Under the pieces are notes generated by a model. That model had not been told where the DNA came from. It did not search any database and worked only from the letters and a program-made list of their open reading frames with translations. From assembly GCA_029532415.1 (NCBI GenBank), contig JAQOTA010000069.1, forward strand, positions 1,984,001-2,048,000: a stretch of 64,000 bases of DNA. The letters are read 5' to 3'. This document shows positions 33,441-44,051 of this stretch, in pieces. Numbering within the stretch: position 1 is the stretch's first letter; each line of letters opens with the position of its first letter. A program made the position numbers and the translations under genes. The stretch comes from Marasmius tenuissimus (taxonomy: Eukaryota; Basidiomycota; Agaricomycetes; Agaricales; Marasmiaceae).

Positions 33441-33560
33441 CAGACGTGGGAAAATCTTTGGCATTTCCTTTTTTGGGTCGCTCAACAACGCGCTTCGCTT
33501 CCGTACAAGACTATTGCAAATGGGTATTATCGTATTCTACAATACCCATAATACCGATGT
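33441..33560 (-). promoter_or_regulatory. DUF6589 upstream region: shared 60 bp block and GGTATT palindrome
   Basis: On the minus strand 33502-33441 matches 16802-16861 in front of the helicase. Beyond it, GGGTATTATCGTATTCTACA and its complement form a palindrome (about 33521-33548) that echoes the GGTATT repeats at 16510-16720. The order relative to the gene start is the same on both sides. Confidence 0.6.
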
Positions 33561-33709
33561 AGGATTGCTGATGATGGTGGTGAGAGGCAAGCGAGGAAAG
33601 CGATGGGAGCCCGCCAAAACCTTTGGGGTCGGCATATGACGTCATGATCCCACGCCTCTTTGCCCCACCATTTTCCTCAAGTTCTCCTATTCTACGTTGA
33701 TTCTATGTG

Positions 33710-33870
33710 AGCCTCTCGTGAATTTCACCCCATATTACCGGCAAGCCTTTGGTCACGTATAAATTTGTGAAATCAATGAGGCGTCAAGTATATGTTCACG
33801 TAAACATTGGCGTGAAAAATGAAGTTCACTAAATTTCACGTTAGTTTCACACGTTTCTGTTTCCCCAGTG
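33710..33870. repeat. Right subterminal region rich in GTGAA/TTCAC
   Basis: About nine GTGAA/TTCAC strings lie within 160 bp (CGTGAATTTCACC, TTGTGAAATC, GGCGTGAAAA, AATTTCACG, GTTTCACACG). The region ends in CCCCAGTG followed by TTT. It mirrors 14794-15010. Confidence 0.55.
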
Positions 33871-36014
33871 TTTATGTTCAATGTGAGAAGAAACACCGTC
33901 AATCTAGCGGGTATTCGTCCAGATTCTGAGTTACAGGACGAGTAACAATAGTTTTGCTCCTAGAATCAAAATCCTGGCAGGGATATAGGTCTCTCGCCAA
34001 ACCATTGACGTCTTGACTCAAGCAAGCACTCGAGCAACGGCGACACTTCGGATGTTGTATATGATGTCAAGGCGAAAGTTTTCCGGTGATGTGTTCGATA
34101 CTAATTCCTGCGTTTGATGATCATCGAGAGAGTACTCGCTGCTTGGATAGAGGATGTCAAGAAAAAAACTTGGAAGGTTGATCATCAAGAAAGTTTAGCT
34201 CGATGAAGCCAGAAAAACATACTCAAAGATATGTCAAGACGCTAACCTGCTTGTCTCCTCCTTTCAGGGCAAAATCCGATGAAATATGCACACTCCTAGG
34301 TATTTGCGATGCTAAATTTCGCGCAGCTTGCCCTGAGATCCCGCGACTGCCAGTTTTCTATCTCCAATCTCTCGCCACTGCTACCTCATAGCAATGGACC
34401 AAGCTGTTGAGCCCGAGCCATTGCGTCGTGTCGCCTTCTTCGCCCTTCGAACCAAGATGATTTCGAATAAGCCAGCCATCCGTGGTTTCCGTATCACCAG
34501 AGAGTTCGTGCTCCAGAAAACCTACTGCCGATATCCGTGCCAAAAAAAAAGCTCTAACTGCGGTCGACGTTCAGCGAAACCACAAGAACATTTAGTTTGA
34601 CATTGCTAGCAATATATCAGCAAAGGTATATCAAAATTGACCAGAAGACGCACCTTGAATGTTTATTCCGTCATCCACAAAGCTTCAGGAGATCCACCTA
34701 TCTTCGATTCGTTCCCTCGAGGTCATGGGCGAGTGTGCAAGCCCAGACCGTCCGTTTTTGAACAGATTGTCGAGTACTTCGCCACCGAGGTCTCCGACTG
34801 TGGTGAGCAGCAAAGCTCTCAAAAAGAAATGAGGCGTAGCAAATTAAGTTAGTGAGATTATTTGCTGTCGCCTGATAGTATTGTTGAGGGAGACTTCGAA
34901 CTTAAGTCAGACCGTAGACGTCGTTGCGCCAAATCAGGCCAAATTCTCAGACGAGCGCCTGGATAGCTCACCCAAAAGAGGACACCAGATTCCCACGTGA
35001 GCAACTCTCCGCCCTCCTTCAGCATTCCGCCGAATCCCGATTATCGGCCCAATGTTCGAAGATAGCGACGAGTTGTGAAGCTCGAATGTCTTTTTTTTGC
35101 GAATAAACCTTCAGCCTCCCCAAAAATTTGATATCACCAGGACAGCACGGAATTTAGGAGGCAAAATGTAAGTCTCTACCTCGTTGTTTATCCTCGATCT
35201 GATTTTGTGGTCGCAAAGTCGACCGATGCAGCTGGTTTCTATCGACGCAAACTAAGTCAAGAGCTCGGAACTAACGGCAATCATGATCCGAGAAATTTGG
35301 TTGCTGATTCGGTTGCTAATGTACCGATGACAGTAGTAGTCGTCGAGCCTTCATCACTATCGCATTCCTGTCGACTAGTGAGGCCTTGGTGAATGAAGCT
35401 TCACGCGCACAAAACTGGTCATATGCACCCTTCTTCCTGCCAAGGTCTTGGCCTTCCAACGTACGTCATGGATAGTTTCGAAGAGCGGCGATTCGACATC
35501 ACTATCTATCTCAACACAGGTCACTTGTACAGCAAACGGCCATGATGCGTCAGTTGTGTTCGATCCAGGGTCACCCGTCTCACCAGGCGTGAGGTTTTCC
35601 GAGGTTTTCCCCACCTGGCAGCTAGCTCGCTAGTAGACGATAGATCCGCGGTGTAGACCTGCTAGGAACTGTCACGGTGTGAATACCGTACTATGGAAGT
35701 ACTTAGCCTGCTGTTAAACCGAGCTTCTCATTGTTCTACTACAGTCGGTTTGGATATTCCGAGTCGGGGCGGAAACATCTTGGGATATCTCCACAGCCTT
35801 TGGCATCTGGTTTGGCTGATTGCTGATGTCCGTGCGACCACCAGATTCTTCTGAACGTTGTGGCACTGGAAAGGATGGACAACAATGATCGGAGCTGCGC
35901 CTACCGAAGGTACCATCGTACAGCATCGTAACAGCATCTTTGGCTACGTGGTATCCTGATACAAATACCCCTTTGCCTTTCTTCGAGTCAGTGAATGCTC
36001 GCGAGCACTCTGCC
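33871..36014. other. Intergenic upstream of the second multi-TM gene
   Basis: I see no convincing gene. A block near 34940-35000 (CAGACGAGCGCCTGGATAGC, then GATTCCCACGTGAG) parallels 11425-11480 upstream of the other multi-TM gene. Minus-strand frames at 35375-35614 and 35714-36016 have somewhat protein-like composition but no family features. Confidence 0.45.
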
Positions 36015-37237
36015 ATGACTGAAGATCAATCCCTCGAACCACTCTTAGCATCACAAAGATGTCACTTGTGCTATTTGGTGGTGGGCTCGCTGACAGTGAG
36101 TTCGTCTCGATCTGGGGTAGCAGGCATGCGTAAACAGACAACCTCCTATAGATCGTCCTTTGGGATATTGTGACTCACTTGCGAGTTGATCTACGACTAC
36201 TGCGCAGGACTGGTATACACTTACCTCAGATGATATACATATTATCAAGGTCAACTTTCAAGCACTCCCTCGATCACATCCCGCTAAAGATTACTACCTC
36301 CGCTGTCTGTAGGGTAACCATGATCTGCTTTTTGCTGTGCGAGACGGTGTTGCTGAGTAGGAGGCCTCATTCATTATAGAATACTTTTTTTCTGAATGAC
36401 CTTCAGCTGCTCAGGTCGGTTCATACTGTGCCATCTTGGAAACCGCCGTTACAACTTTGGGATCTGTTCACAACACCTTGAAAGGTCTAATGCACCTGTT
36501 ACACGTCCGGGCTGTCTACATGAACCGTCCTTGGGTTCTCCGGTTCTTCTCCCTGTTTTGGATGTTATCCTCAGGGACGACAATTGCTACCAGCCCCTTC
36601 ATGCTCAGCGGGGCCACCATTGCCGGAGGTTCATGCATGCATATCCGTTTCAGTGCCACCCTTCAACAACTAATATTCGCAATAAGCACCGTTCATGGCA
36701 CGTGCATCGTTCTTGCGATGAGTAACAGCCTCGTCCTTTCCTCTCCAGACTTTCCCATCACCAAGAATGTGGGGTTCATCGCGAGAGTGAAGACCTCAAT
36801 CACAGCGAAAGATCTTCCGACGTTCTCGAAATCTTTCCTCCGTCATAGTCAGGGGTATTATCTGTGAGTGTACGCCATCTCTCAATTATAGTAAAGGGCT
36901 GAACAGCGTACGCGCTAGTCTCCTCATGAGCATCAACCTCCTCACTACCATCGGGATAAGCATCAACGCTGTTCCACTCGCGTATCGTGTAGGGACGCTG
37001 TTTGTAATTTATGCCGTCCTCCATTGCGCATCTTGTTCTATTTTTCGGAATATTGGCAAGGCGAGATACGTTACCCAGGATTTTATCGATGACCTTCCAA
37101 TATCGTTCTATAGATCTGAACCCAGCCCGTCCTCTTCACGATATGGTGCAAATTCAGCATTGCAGGAGACTCCGGACGAACGGAACACCATATCGAAGGG
37201 AGCTTCAGAGCGCCTACCAGGCCAGGGGATGGACTGA
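36015..37237 (+). CDS. Multi-TM orphan membrane protein, paralogue 2 (332 aa)
   Basis: Five exons (36015-36095, 36152-36249, 36313-36356, 36407-36863, 36919-37237) give 332 residues in phase. Exons 2 and 3 have exactly the lengths found in the gene at 11823. Conserved features are WDIVTHLRVDLRLLRRTGIH, MIYILSR, TAQVGSYC, LLHVRAVYMNRPW, SSGTT, TVHGTCIVLAMS, and the exon 5 pair of hydrophobic stretches ending in HCASCSIFRNIGKARY. The protein should have about seven TM segments and a shorter polar C-terminal tail than its paralogue. Because both copies keep open frames over five exons, both are probably functional. A secreted-protein gene follows 1.1 kb downstream, as in the other modules. Function is unknown. 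Confidence 0.75.
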
Positions 37238-38210
37238 TTGAGTGTGCTCTACGCAGAAAGCTTGAGGTTTAACTGTGATTAGAGACAAGAAGATACGTTT
37301 TACTCTTATGAACTCTTATGGTACATTTTTGATGTAGTACAATCGCGTCTATTATTGCTCGCAGTACAACGAGTCAAGGCGACAAATTATTGATCAAATC
37401 ATCACCCTTCTGCTCAGTGTGCTCCTGCTATACTCAGCGGAAGAAGATAATTCTCAAGAGTCAGTTAGGAGACGGCGCTATACCGACTCGCGAATGGCAA
37501 AGCCAATTGGTGAGTCGGCCTCAAATCTACCAAGCTGCGGCAGATTCTTATTAGATGGAGTAAACAAGGGATCAACTCAACATTACGGTCTATATATACA
37601 AACAATTCACAGGTGCTCTGCTGGCAGCCTGCTGTACGGGCTCCTGGTAACCGCCTGATGTGTGGCAGGAGGCGGGGCAATCACGGTTCTAAAGCCACAA
37701 ATCAAGCACCTCGCTCCGGGTTCCAGGCTCTTGTGCCTAAATATACCTGGCACGTACCTACTATTGGTGTAGAGATCGGGAGGCAATGTCGGTAGTTACG
37801 AGCGGTTGGAGGTCCAGATACAAGCGGCTCAGGAGCAAGAGTTCAACAGGATGTGGTCAGTGACGAATACATCTGGGCATTTGACCTCGAGGGGGAAACA
37901 TCAGTTGATCTCAAAAATATCAGCAGCTTCATCGACATGTCTTGGGACCGACACTACTGAGCACAGGTGTCGGTCTCCGGCATGTTACAGCGCCCGTACA
38001 CTCTAGGGTCCTGCTATGCCAGTGTGCGGTTTCCTGATGGACGGGAGGTGCGGGATTAGAAAGTTCTGAAATCAAGATAAGCACAGGTTTTATTCAGCTT
38101 AAAATAACTATCTCGCACAGTATCGGGAATTCACCTCTGCTCTCAAACAGAAAAACGGGAAGGAGGCAATGCTGCCAGGCATCAAGATGGGAAGGTGACT
38201 CGACAGCAAG
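37238..38210. other. Intergenic, nothing recognised
   Basis: Short frames only. The well-conserved spacer blocks found near 6680, 8955 and 14034 are not evident here. Confidence 0.45.
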
Positions 38211-38217
38211 TATAAAG
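38211..38217 (+). promoter_or_regulatory. TATA box of secreted-protein gene copy 4
   Basis: TATAAAGTGTGCCCA recurs as upstream of 9344. The block GGCCGGGAGCCCCCTCTTTT follows at about 38252, and the ATG is at 38335. Confidence 0.65.
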
Positions 38218-38334
38218 TGTGCCCACCCATGGTTTTGTGGCCGACTTCAAGGCCGGGAGCCCCCTCTTTTTTCCCCAAACTTTTTTTTTCACGTCATCCT
38301 TCTTCGTTTTCTATTATCCGAACCACGCTAGACG

Positions 38335-39079
38335 ATGGTCATGATTTCTCGTAACTTCAATGCGCAGCTTTTGATTTCTTGGGCCGGGTTTGTTCTCATA
38401 TCTACCGGTAAGTATCAGGATCCATGATCATGTACTTACTCAGACTGGGTATTCACGCTCCATTCCAGCCCTCGCAACCCCAGTGAGCAGTGGCCAGAGT
38501 CGGTCATTATCGACACGAGTGCTCCCTCGACAAAATTCCGCACCCGTAGTCAACTTGACCGATACCTCAAACTCTGCACCAGAATGCAAAGACCGTTGCA
38601 GTAGCATTTTCAATACCTTAACGGTGAGTCCCTGTGTACGCGAACTCCTATCCCCTCTACTAACGAACAAGTACCACTCCTCTCTAGGCCTGTAAAGGAA
38701 ACCCCCAATGTGGATGCACCGACGCAAACAGTGATGCATATGCCGGTTGTCTCAACTGTATCGTTACTAGCCATCCCGATTACACATCTCAGGGACAGAA
38801 GCTGATGGATGGTACGTTGGACACCTTTCCGGTCAACTGAAAGCTTGATTCAATCGTCTTTTGTGATTAGATCTTGCGGAATCCTGCAAAAATCCCAACG
38901 TCACCTTCAAACCTCAGACCATACGCGCCACCAACGGTACAGGGACTAACACGACCGCGCAAGGAAGTACCACAGAAGGAAAGACAACGGACGGAAAGAA
39001 CGATGCGACTCGGGCCTTGGCAGGTTTGGGTGCAGGTGCCGCTGCGCTGATGGTTGCTAGTGCGGCGTTGTTTGTTTAG
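38335..39079 (+). CDS. Small cysteine-rich secreted protein, likely GPI-anchored (186 aa)
   Basis: Four exons (38335-38407, 38469-38623, 38688-38811, 38871-39079) keep the intron positions and phases of 9344-10114 and give 186 residues. The signal peptide core is LLISWAGFVLISTG. The LPRQ site, ECKDRC, the CGCTDANSD motif and CLNC are conserved. The last exon differs: before the hydrophobic tail (AGAAALMVASAALFV) it has a longer linker rich in Thr, Gly, Asn and Lys with NTT and NGT sequons, a likely glycosylated stalk. It is the most diverged intact member, so it may have its own role. Extracellular, wall- or membrane-attached; function unknown. Confidence 0.78.
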
Positions 39080-40387
39080 CTTGGATCCTGGATAGAGCTC
39101 GAGTCTTGTAGCCATAGTTGAACGTTGAAGTTGGACCTCTTTTGAGGATGGGTTTACACTTCTTGTTGCGTCGTTTCTCCATGTCCGATGAGGGTCGGTT
39201 CCAAGTTCCCACGAGAGAGGACTTTGCTAGCAGACAATCTCCCAGATTTTGAGCTCCCGAGATGGTCGTCCTGAGTGAGATATATAATTAGTGACAAAAT
39301 GGTTCTTCTGGAATTATGCAATGCAGTATCGAAGCGATAATTGCCCGGGAATCTATCGTAGTCGATAACAATATATGGGTGTGAATATTTGTCTCGAGGA
39401 AAATTTGGCTTTTCGAGCAGAGCATGACCGACCAAACGAAGGGAGTCGAGAGGATTCGTCGCTGGATGATTGATCATAGGTGACAAGGGGCTGGTCGGAG
39501 TTCAAATCGGAAAATGCCGAAAAGCCGGATGTTGAGGGCAGGTCGATTAGAACTTGGTCTCCTGCGCAGCCACCTTGGTTCTTGATTCCTTCCATGACTC
39601 CATACTCGCCCTCGATCTCACCGCCTACGCGTGACTGTAGAAGTTTTGGAATTCTCTCGACAGGCAAGAAGTTTGAAGAATATGCGGTACTTACCGAGTA
39701 GCCTCTTTCATACCCATCAAGATTTTGATCTCACGACGAAGGTGACTGCAAGTACTCGTGAACCCTGGAAATGGAAGATGCTGAACATTATTCATCATAA
39801 ACCCCACCCGATGAAGGCTTTATATATGGGAATCGAAGTGAACGAGTAATAGTATAAAATCAGCGGTCGCCCACCCCGCACTGACGAAAGGGTAGCTTCA
39901 CCGACATCTTTTTGAATTGATCCCTATCGAGCACAGATCCCTGCCGCCCACATACGCTAGCTGTGATGCCAGCAGATCACCGTGCCTTTTCTACTTGATG
40001 TATACGGGAGGGTGGGTTTTAGAACACGGGTGAGAGCATGAGGCCAGTACATTGCTTTCAGAAACATACCTCGCACACTGATGATTGGGATCTATTAGTC
40101 CTGACGGCGGGAAAGAGGCGATGTCGCTGATCACTAGTTGAACTGTCAAGAGCTGGGTGATGGAAGCGGCCTCGCCGCCATGAGAGCACGAAGCGTACCA
40201 CAAAGCTCTGTAGCTAACGCGGGACCAGAGATCTGTTGGATGGTGCAATACCGCAAGCGCTGCTGTATACCTCGCACGATTACAGGGATACTTGGCTCTG
40301 ATCGCGAACAAGAAACGAGAAAGAGGCGTTGTTGCTGTTCATGAGTGCAGGGAGTATGGGAGCGGCTTGGTGGCGCCCAAACAAAAG
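39080..40387. other. Intergenic with a repeat shared with 45.2 kb
   Basis: On the minus strand about 39480-39640 encodes a stretch with MEGIKNQGG and LIDLPSTSGFSAFSDL. The plus strand at 45166-45290 carries a clearly related stretch (GGAAGGAGTTGAGAACCAAG and ATTGACCTGCCCTCAACATG). Both look like relics of the same unknown coding sequence. No intact gene is seen. Confidence 0.45.
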
Positions 40388-40394
40388 TATAAAG
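40388..40394 (+). promoter_or_regulatory. TATA box of secreted-protein gene copy 5
   Basis: AAAGTATAAAGTGTG is followed at about 40444 by AGGCCAGGAGCCCCACCCCC and a CTTTTC-rich run. The ATG is at 40526. Confidence 0.65.
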
Positions 40395-40525
40395 TGTGTG
40401 TCTAGATTTCTGTGATCCACCACCAGACCTCAGTAACGACTTCTAGGCCAGGAGCCCCACCCCCCTCTTTTCTTTTACATTTCATCCCTATATTCATTCA
40501 ACCTTTTATCAAAACTACACTAGTC

Positions 40526-41254
40526 ATGGTTAACGTTCAGCTGCCCATCTTCTCAGCTTTCGTACTCATATCGGGTGGTAAGTTTTCCTTTCGTGGCTCC
40601 CAGCACCCACTGCGTCAGGGCTGATCACGAACTCGTATTTCGCCTCAGCTCGAGCTCTGGCCGTCGCACCAGTACACGATGTCATGAGTCGTTCGTTGTC
40701 GGCGCAAGTATTCCCTCGACAAAATTCGGGGACCACCGATATACCATTTGGTTCCAATGTACCAGAGTGCAGGGACCCTTGTGACAAGGCTCACAGTACT
40801 ATCGATGTGAGTATAAACTTCACAGGAAAATTCCAAACTGAGCCTTTTACTAACGACACTGTTTCATCCCCCTATCTAGTCCTGCGGGAAAGAAGCCTCG
40901 AAATGCGGATGCACCGACACGAACAGCGACTTGGTGGCTGCTTGTATCAATTGTGTCGTAACCAAACGTCCTGAGAATGTGACGGAGGCTGAGGGACAAG
41001 ATGTAATGAACAGTACGTGCAAGGAGCACACACATTACGGACTACTAAGTACTGACTAATTAATCACCCGCTCTTGCACGCTTTTTTTTTACCCAGTATT
41101 CGTGGACACATGCAAAGCTGGTTCTTTCTCCGTCAAGTCTCAAACTATACGCAAGGCCAGTGGTAATGGTGCAGTCCGGGACTTGGTAGGCCTTGGTGTC
41201 ACCACAGCGGCAACGGGGGCACTGTTGCTTGCCGGAGCAGTATTGATGGTTTAG
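40526..41254 (+). CDS. Small cysteine-rich secreted protein, likely GPI-anchored (166 aa)
   Basis: Four exons (40526-40577, 40649-40806, 40880-41012, 41097-41254) give 166 residues in phase. The signal peptide is short (VNVQLPIFSAFVLISGG). The FPRQ site, ECRDPC, SCGKEASKCGCTDTNSD, CINC and the exon 4 motif FVDTCKAGS...VKSQTIRKA match the copy at 9344 closely, and the tail is TAATGALLLAGAVLMV. It is closer to the 9344 copy than to its neighbour at 38335. This suggests that copies moved as blocks rather than by simple tandem duplication. Expected at the cell surface; function unknown. Confidence 0.8.
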
Positions 41255-41423
41255 TTTGAAACAATCGAGCCCGAGTACTGTAGTCGTAGTCGAATATTGA
41301 ACGTTGAATCTAGATGATTCCAAATTCCAGAGAGCGTAATACTGAGACACATCGTCGTCGGGTATGATTCTAGAGAGTCGGGAGTATGGAATCGACCCAG
41401 TGGCGGCGCCCAAAAAAAAACAG

Positions 41424-41430
41424 TATAGAG
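41424..41430 (+). promoter_or_regulatory. Degenerate TATA box of decayed copy 6
   Basis: TATAGAG replaces TATAAAG. The downstream block AGGCCAGGAGCCCCCACCCC is still nearly identical to copy 5. Confidence 0.5.
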
Positions 41431-41536
41431 TGCTCAACGTTTTGTGGTCGACTGCTAGACTTTCTAGGCCAGGAGCCCCCACCCCCTCTTTTATTTGGTG
41501 TTTCTTTTCTATATTCGTTCAACTCGACGCTTCACA

Positions 41537-42160
41537 ATGGTCATGATACTCATATCTGGTGGTAAGTACTATTCCCATCGTGGCACCCCCTGCAGCGAAG
41601 GTAATTAATGAACTCGTAGCCCGTGCCCTAGCTATCACACCAGCGAACTTGAACGCCTCAAGTCACTCACTATTCGCATGACAAAACTCCGGAGCCGCCG
41701 ATTTCTTGGACTTGTAACAAGCTCAACGATACCGACAAGATGCTTTTTTTAGAAGAACAAAATAGCCTCTCTCATTCAACTTAATGCCCCTCTTAGACAT
41801 GCGGCCTAGGCAACTACAAATACCTATGGACCGACGCAAACAGTGATCAAGCCGCCGCTTGTGCCACTTGTCTCGTGAATAACCGTCTTGTGGCTACGGA
41901 GGTCGGAGAGCAAGCCAAGGTGAACGGTATGTGTGCAAGTCCAGAATAATACTAGAACGATGAGCTGCCAGTGATCACATGCACTCCCCCCCCCCCCTCC
42001 GGCCTCGCCAGTACTCGTGGCTATCTGCAAATCCGAATGCTTCCCCATCAAATCCCAGACTATACGCAAAGGCAGTAGCTCGGGTCTTGGTAGGAATGAG
42101 TGTTACCGCAGGAACTCTGTTAGTGGCGGGAGCGGTGTCGATGGTTTTAGCTCGAGCTAG
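41537..42160 (+). pseudogene. Decayed cysteine-rich secreted protein gene
   Basis: Exon 1 lost its middle and now reads MVMILISGG before a GTAAGT donor, too short for a signal peptide. Exon 2 (ARALAITPANLNAS) stops at TGA where LPRQ should begin and lacks both early cysteines. Exon 3 keeps TDANSDQAAACATCLV but has YLW in place of CxC. Exon 4 is frame-shifted, yet its tail (SVTAGTLLVAGAVSMV) is readable. The promoter is well preserved, so transcription may continue. Confidence 0.7.
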
Positions 42161-42747
42161 AGTAGTGTAGTTCAAATTTGTAGTCGAGCATTCAAGCTGG
42201 ATCCCTTTTCTTGTACTTGGTACGTCCGGAGGTTTGTACCCTCGAAACAACTGCGAGACACGATTTCACCCCACTAAACGGCACTCTAGAGGTACGAAAT
42301 ACAAAATTCCCTAGGTACTCAACGCGCCGTTTCCGGCAGGATTCTTAGCTACAATTCATTACACACATTCTCGCTCGTCACCTTCCCCCTGTTTACTCTA
42401 GCATGGACTTCAAATGGTAGACCGAACCTCGGAACAAAATTGACCTTTTTATTCCGAAATCAGCTATCACCTCGGTAAGCTTCCGAAAAGCCACCTACAT
42501 CCCCTCCGCTGACACCTCAAACAGAGGAAGGTGTTCATATTCCCAGCGGTACACTTCCGAGCTCGAAATGGGAAAACGTGTCGGGGGATCTATACATCCG
42601 TTTACCCGCATTGGCGTATATAGACTTGGTTCCTACTACTAGACTCTAGTTATAACCCCCAACAAACTAGCTCCTTAGGCTTCGTTCATTGTACCATCCA
42701 AAACCACTCTCTGACACCTCAGACCCATACATCCACCCAACCCGACG
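42161..42747 (+). other. Upstream region of SDR gene 1
   Basis: No gene is seen. A TATATAG motif at 42617-42623, 125 bp before the SDR start, is a plausible core promoter. Confidence 0.5.
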
Positions 42748-43983
42748 ATGAAATTCACACAAGACCTGTTTCGGTACTACCAAACCAAAGGCATGCCTCC
42801 ACCCGTCCGGGGCGTCTCGCTCAAAGACCAAACGATCCTCATTACCGGAGCCAACACCGGTCTAGGTCTCGAAGGCGCGAAACATTTCGCCCGTCGGGAT
42901 CCTGGAAAGTTGATTATGGTGTGTAGAAATGAGGAGAAGGGTAAGGAGGCTTTAGAACGTAAGTCCCACGCTTTGGTGTTGGGAGACGAAACTGATGGTG
43001 GATTGCGTAGGTGTGAAAACCGAAACGGGATTCGACAGAATCGAGTTGTGGGTTTCGGATCTCAGCTCGTTCGACTCTGTACGGTCGGTGAAGGATAAGA
43101 TCGATGCGTTGGAGAGGTTGGATATTATTGTTGAGAACGCTGGAGTCGCTATGGGCGAATACAAACTCACTGAGGATGGGTGGGAGACTACGTGCGTCGT
43201 CATTTTATTCTTTTTATCGGGCGTCTTGACGTTGATTTCTTCTTCCCTTCCAGCATACAAGTCAACCTCCTAAGCACTGCTCTCCGCATAATCCTCCACC
43301 TCCCAAAGATGATCGAGACGGCGGAAAAGTACCCAGAGACGGTCCCGAGAGTGGTGTATGTGTCGAGTGGGTCGCATTATTCGCAGACGATTTCGAAGGA
43401 GGCGGTTGATGCGCCTGAGACGTTGAGGGTTGTTAGTGAGGATCGGGGCGAAGGGGTTAAAGAGTAAGTCGGGGATGTAGCGATGTTGCTTTGAACTTAC
43501 TGGCGTGATGGTAGCTGGACATCTAAACGGTATGCCGAGTCGAAAGGTGAGTTTCATTTCTTTGGAGTTGGACTGAGGTTTTTTGACGCGTGCACAGTAC
43601 TCGCACAAAGCTTCATGCGCGCTCTTCAACCCCATCTCCCTAATATAACCTGCACCTCTGTCGGCCCTGGATTCTGCGAGAGCGATTTGACGCGTCACGT
43701 TACTGGCCAACAAGCTGAAGCTATCGCCAAAATGAAGGAAGAGTTTGCGTACAACTCGGAGGAAGGTGGACGACAGCTTCTTTATGCGGGGATTGGAGAA
43801 CGGGATCGAGAGAATGAGATGAGAGGTGGGTGGGTGGCGTTTAGTGAGATTTCCGAGTGTAGCGATTTCTTGTTGGGGGAGGAGGGGAAGAGGTTGGAAG
43901 CTAAAGTGTGGAAGGAGGTTTTGGAGGTTGTTGGGGGTGCTGATGAGAGAGCGAGGGAGGTTATTGAAAAGTATCTTTCTTGA
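42748..43983 (+). CDS. Short-chain dehydrogenase/reductase 1 (339 aa)
   Basis: Five exons (42748-42958, 43011-43191, 43254-43463, 43515-43546, 43598-43983) join in phase to 339 residues. The Rossmann nucleotide-binding motif TGANTGLG is at residues 33-40. VENAGVA corresponds to the NNAG motif, VYVSSGSHY carries the catalytic serine, and YAESK (Y207-K211) is the catalytic YxxxK. The layout resembles retinol-dehydrogenase/WWOX-like fungal SDRs. It should reduce a carbonyl or oxidise an alcohol with NAD(P)(H). The basic/asparagine-containing CRNEEK after strand 2 suggests NADP(H). Two paralogues with identical exon-1 and exon-2 lengths lie at 46761-48011 and 48721-49968. Substrate unknown. Confidence 0.9.
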
Positions 43984-44051
43984 ATCAACAATTCGTGTAT
44001 AATAATATATATTCTTTGGGACCTATGTACTCTGACATCCATTAAGTTTGA

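Larger units (their letters stand above)
14794..33870. mobile_element. Putative large composite transposon with helicase and DUF6589 genes
   Basis: The left end reads CACTGTGAGAAGAGA and the right end, reverse-complemented, CACTGGGGAAACAGA (11 of 15 positions match, with weaker similarity over the next ~18). TTT flanks both ends and may be a 3 bp target duplication. Both ends are rich in GTGAA/TTCAC strings, as in CACTA/CMC-type subterminal regions. A RecQ-like helicase (plus strand) and a DUF6589 gene (minus strand) point inward from the two ends and share an inverted upstream block. A Copia element and a pogo-type element are nested inside. Both element genes are broken, so it is probably immobile on its own. 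No recognisable CACTA transposase is present. The exact ends are inference. Confidence 0.45.

Noticed and set aside
14794..33870. Interpretation of the composite element as a Helitron
   Set aside because: A helicase is present, but it is RecQ-like, with no Rep/HUH domain, and the ends carry inverted rather than Helitron-type termini.
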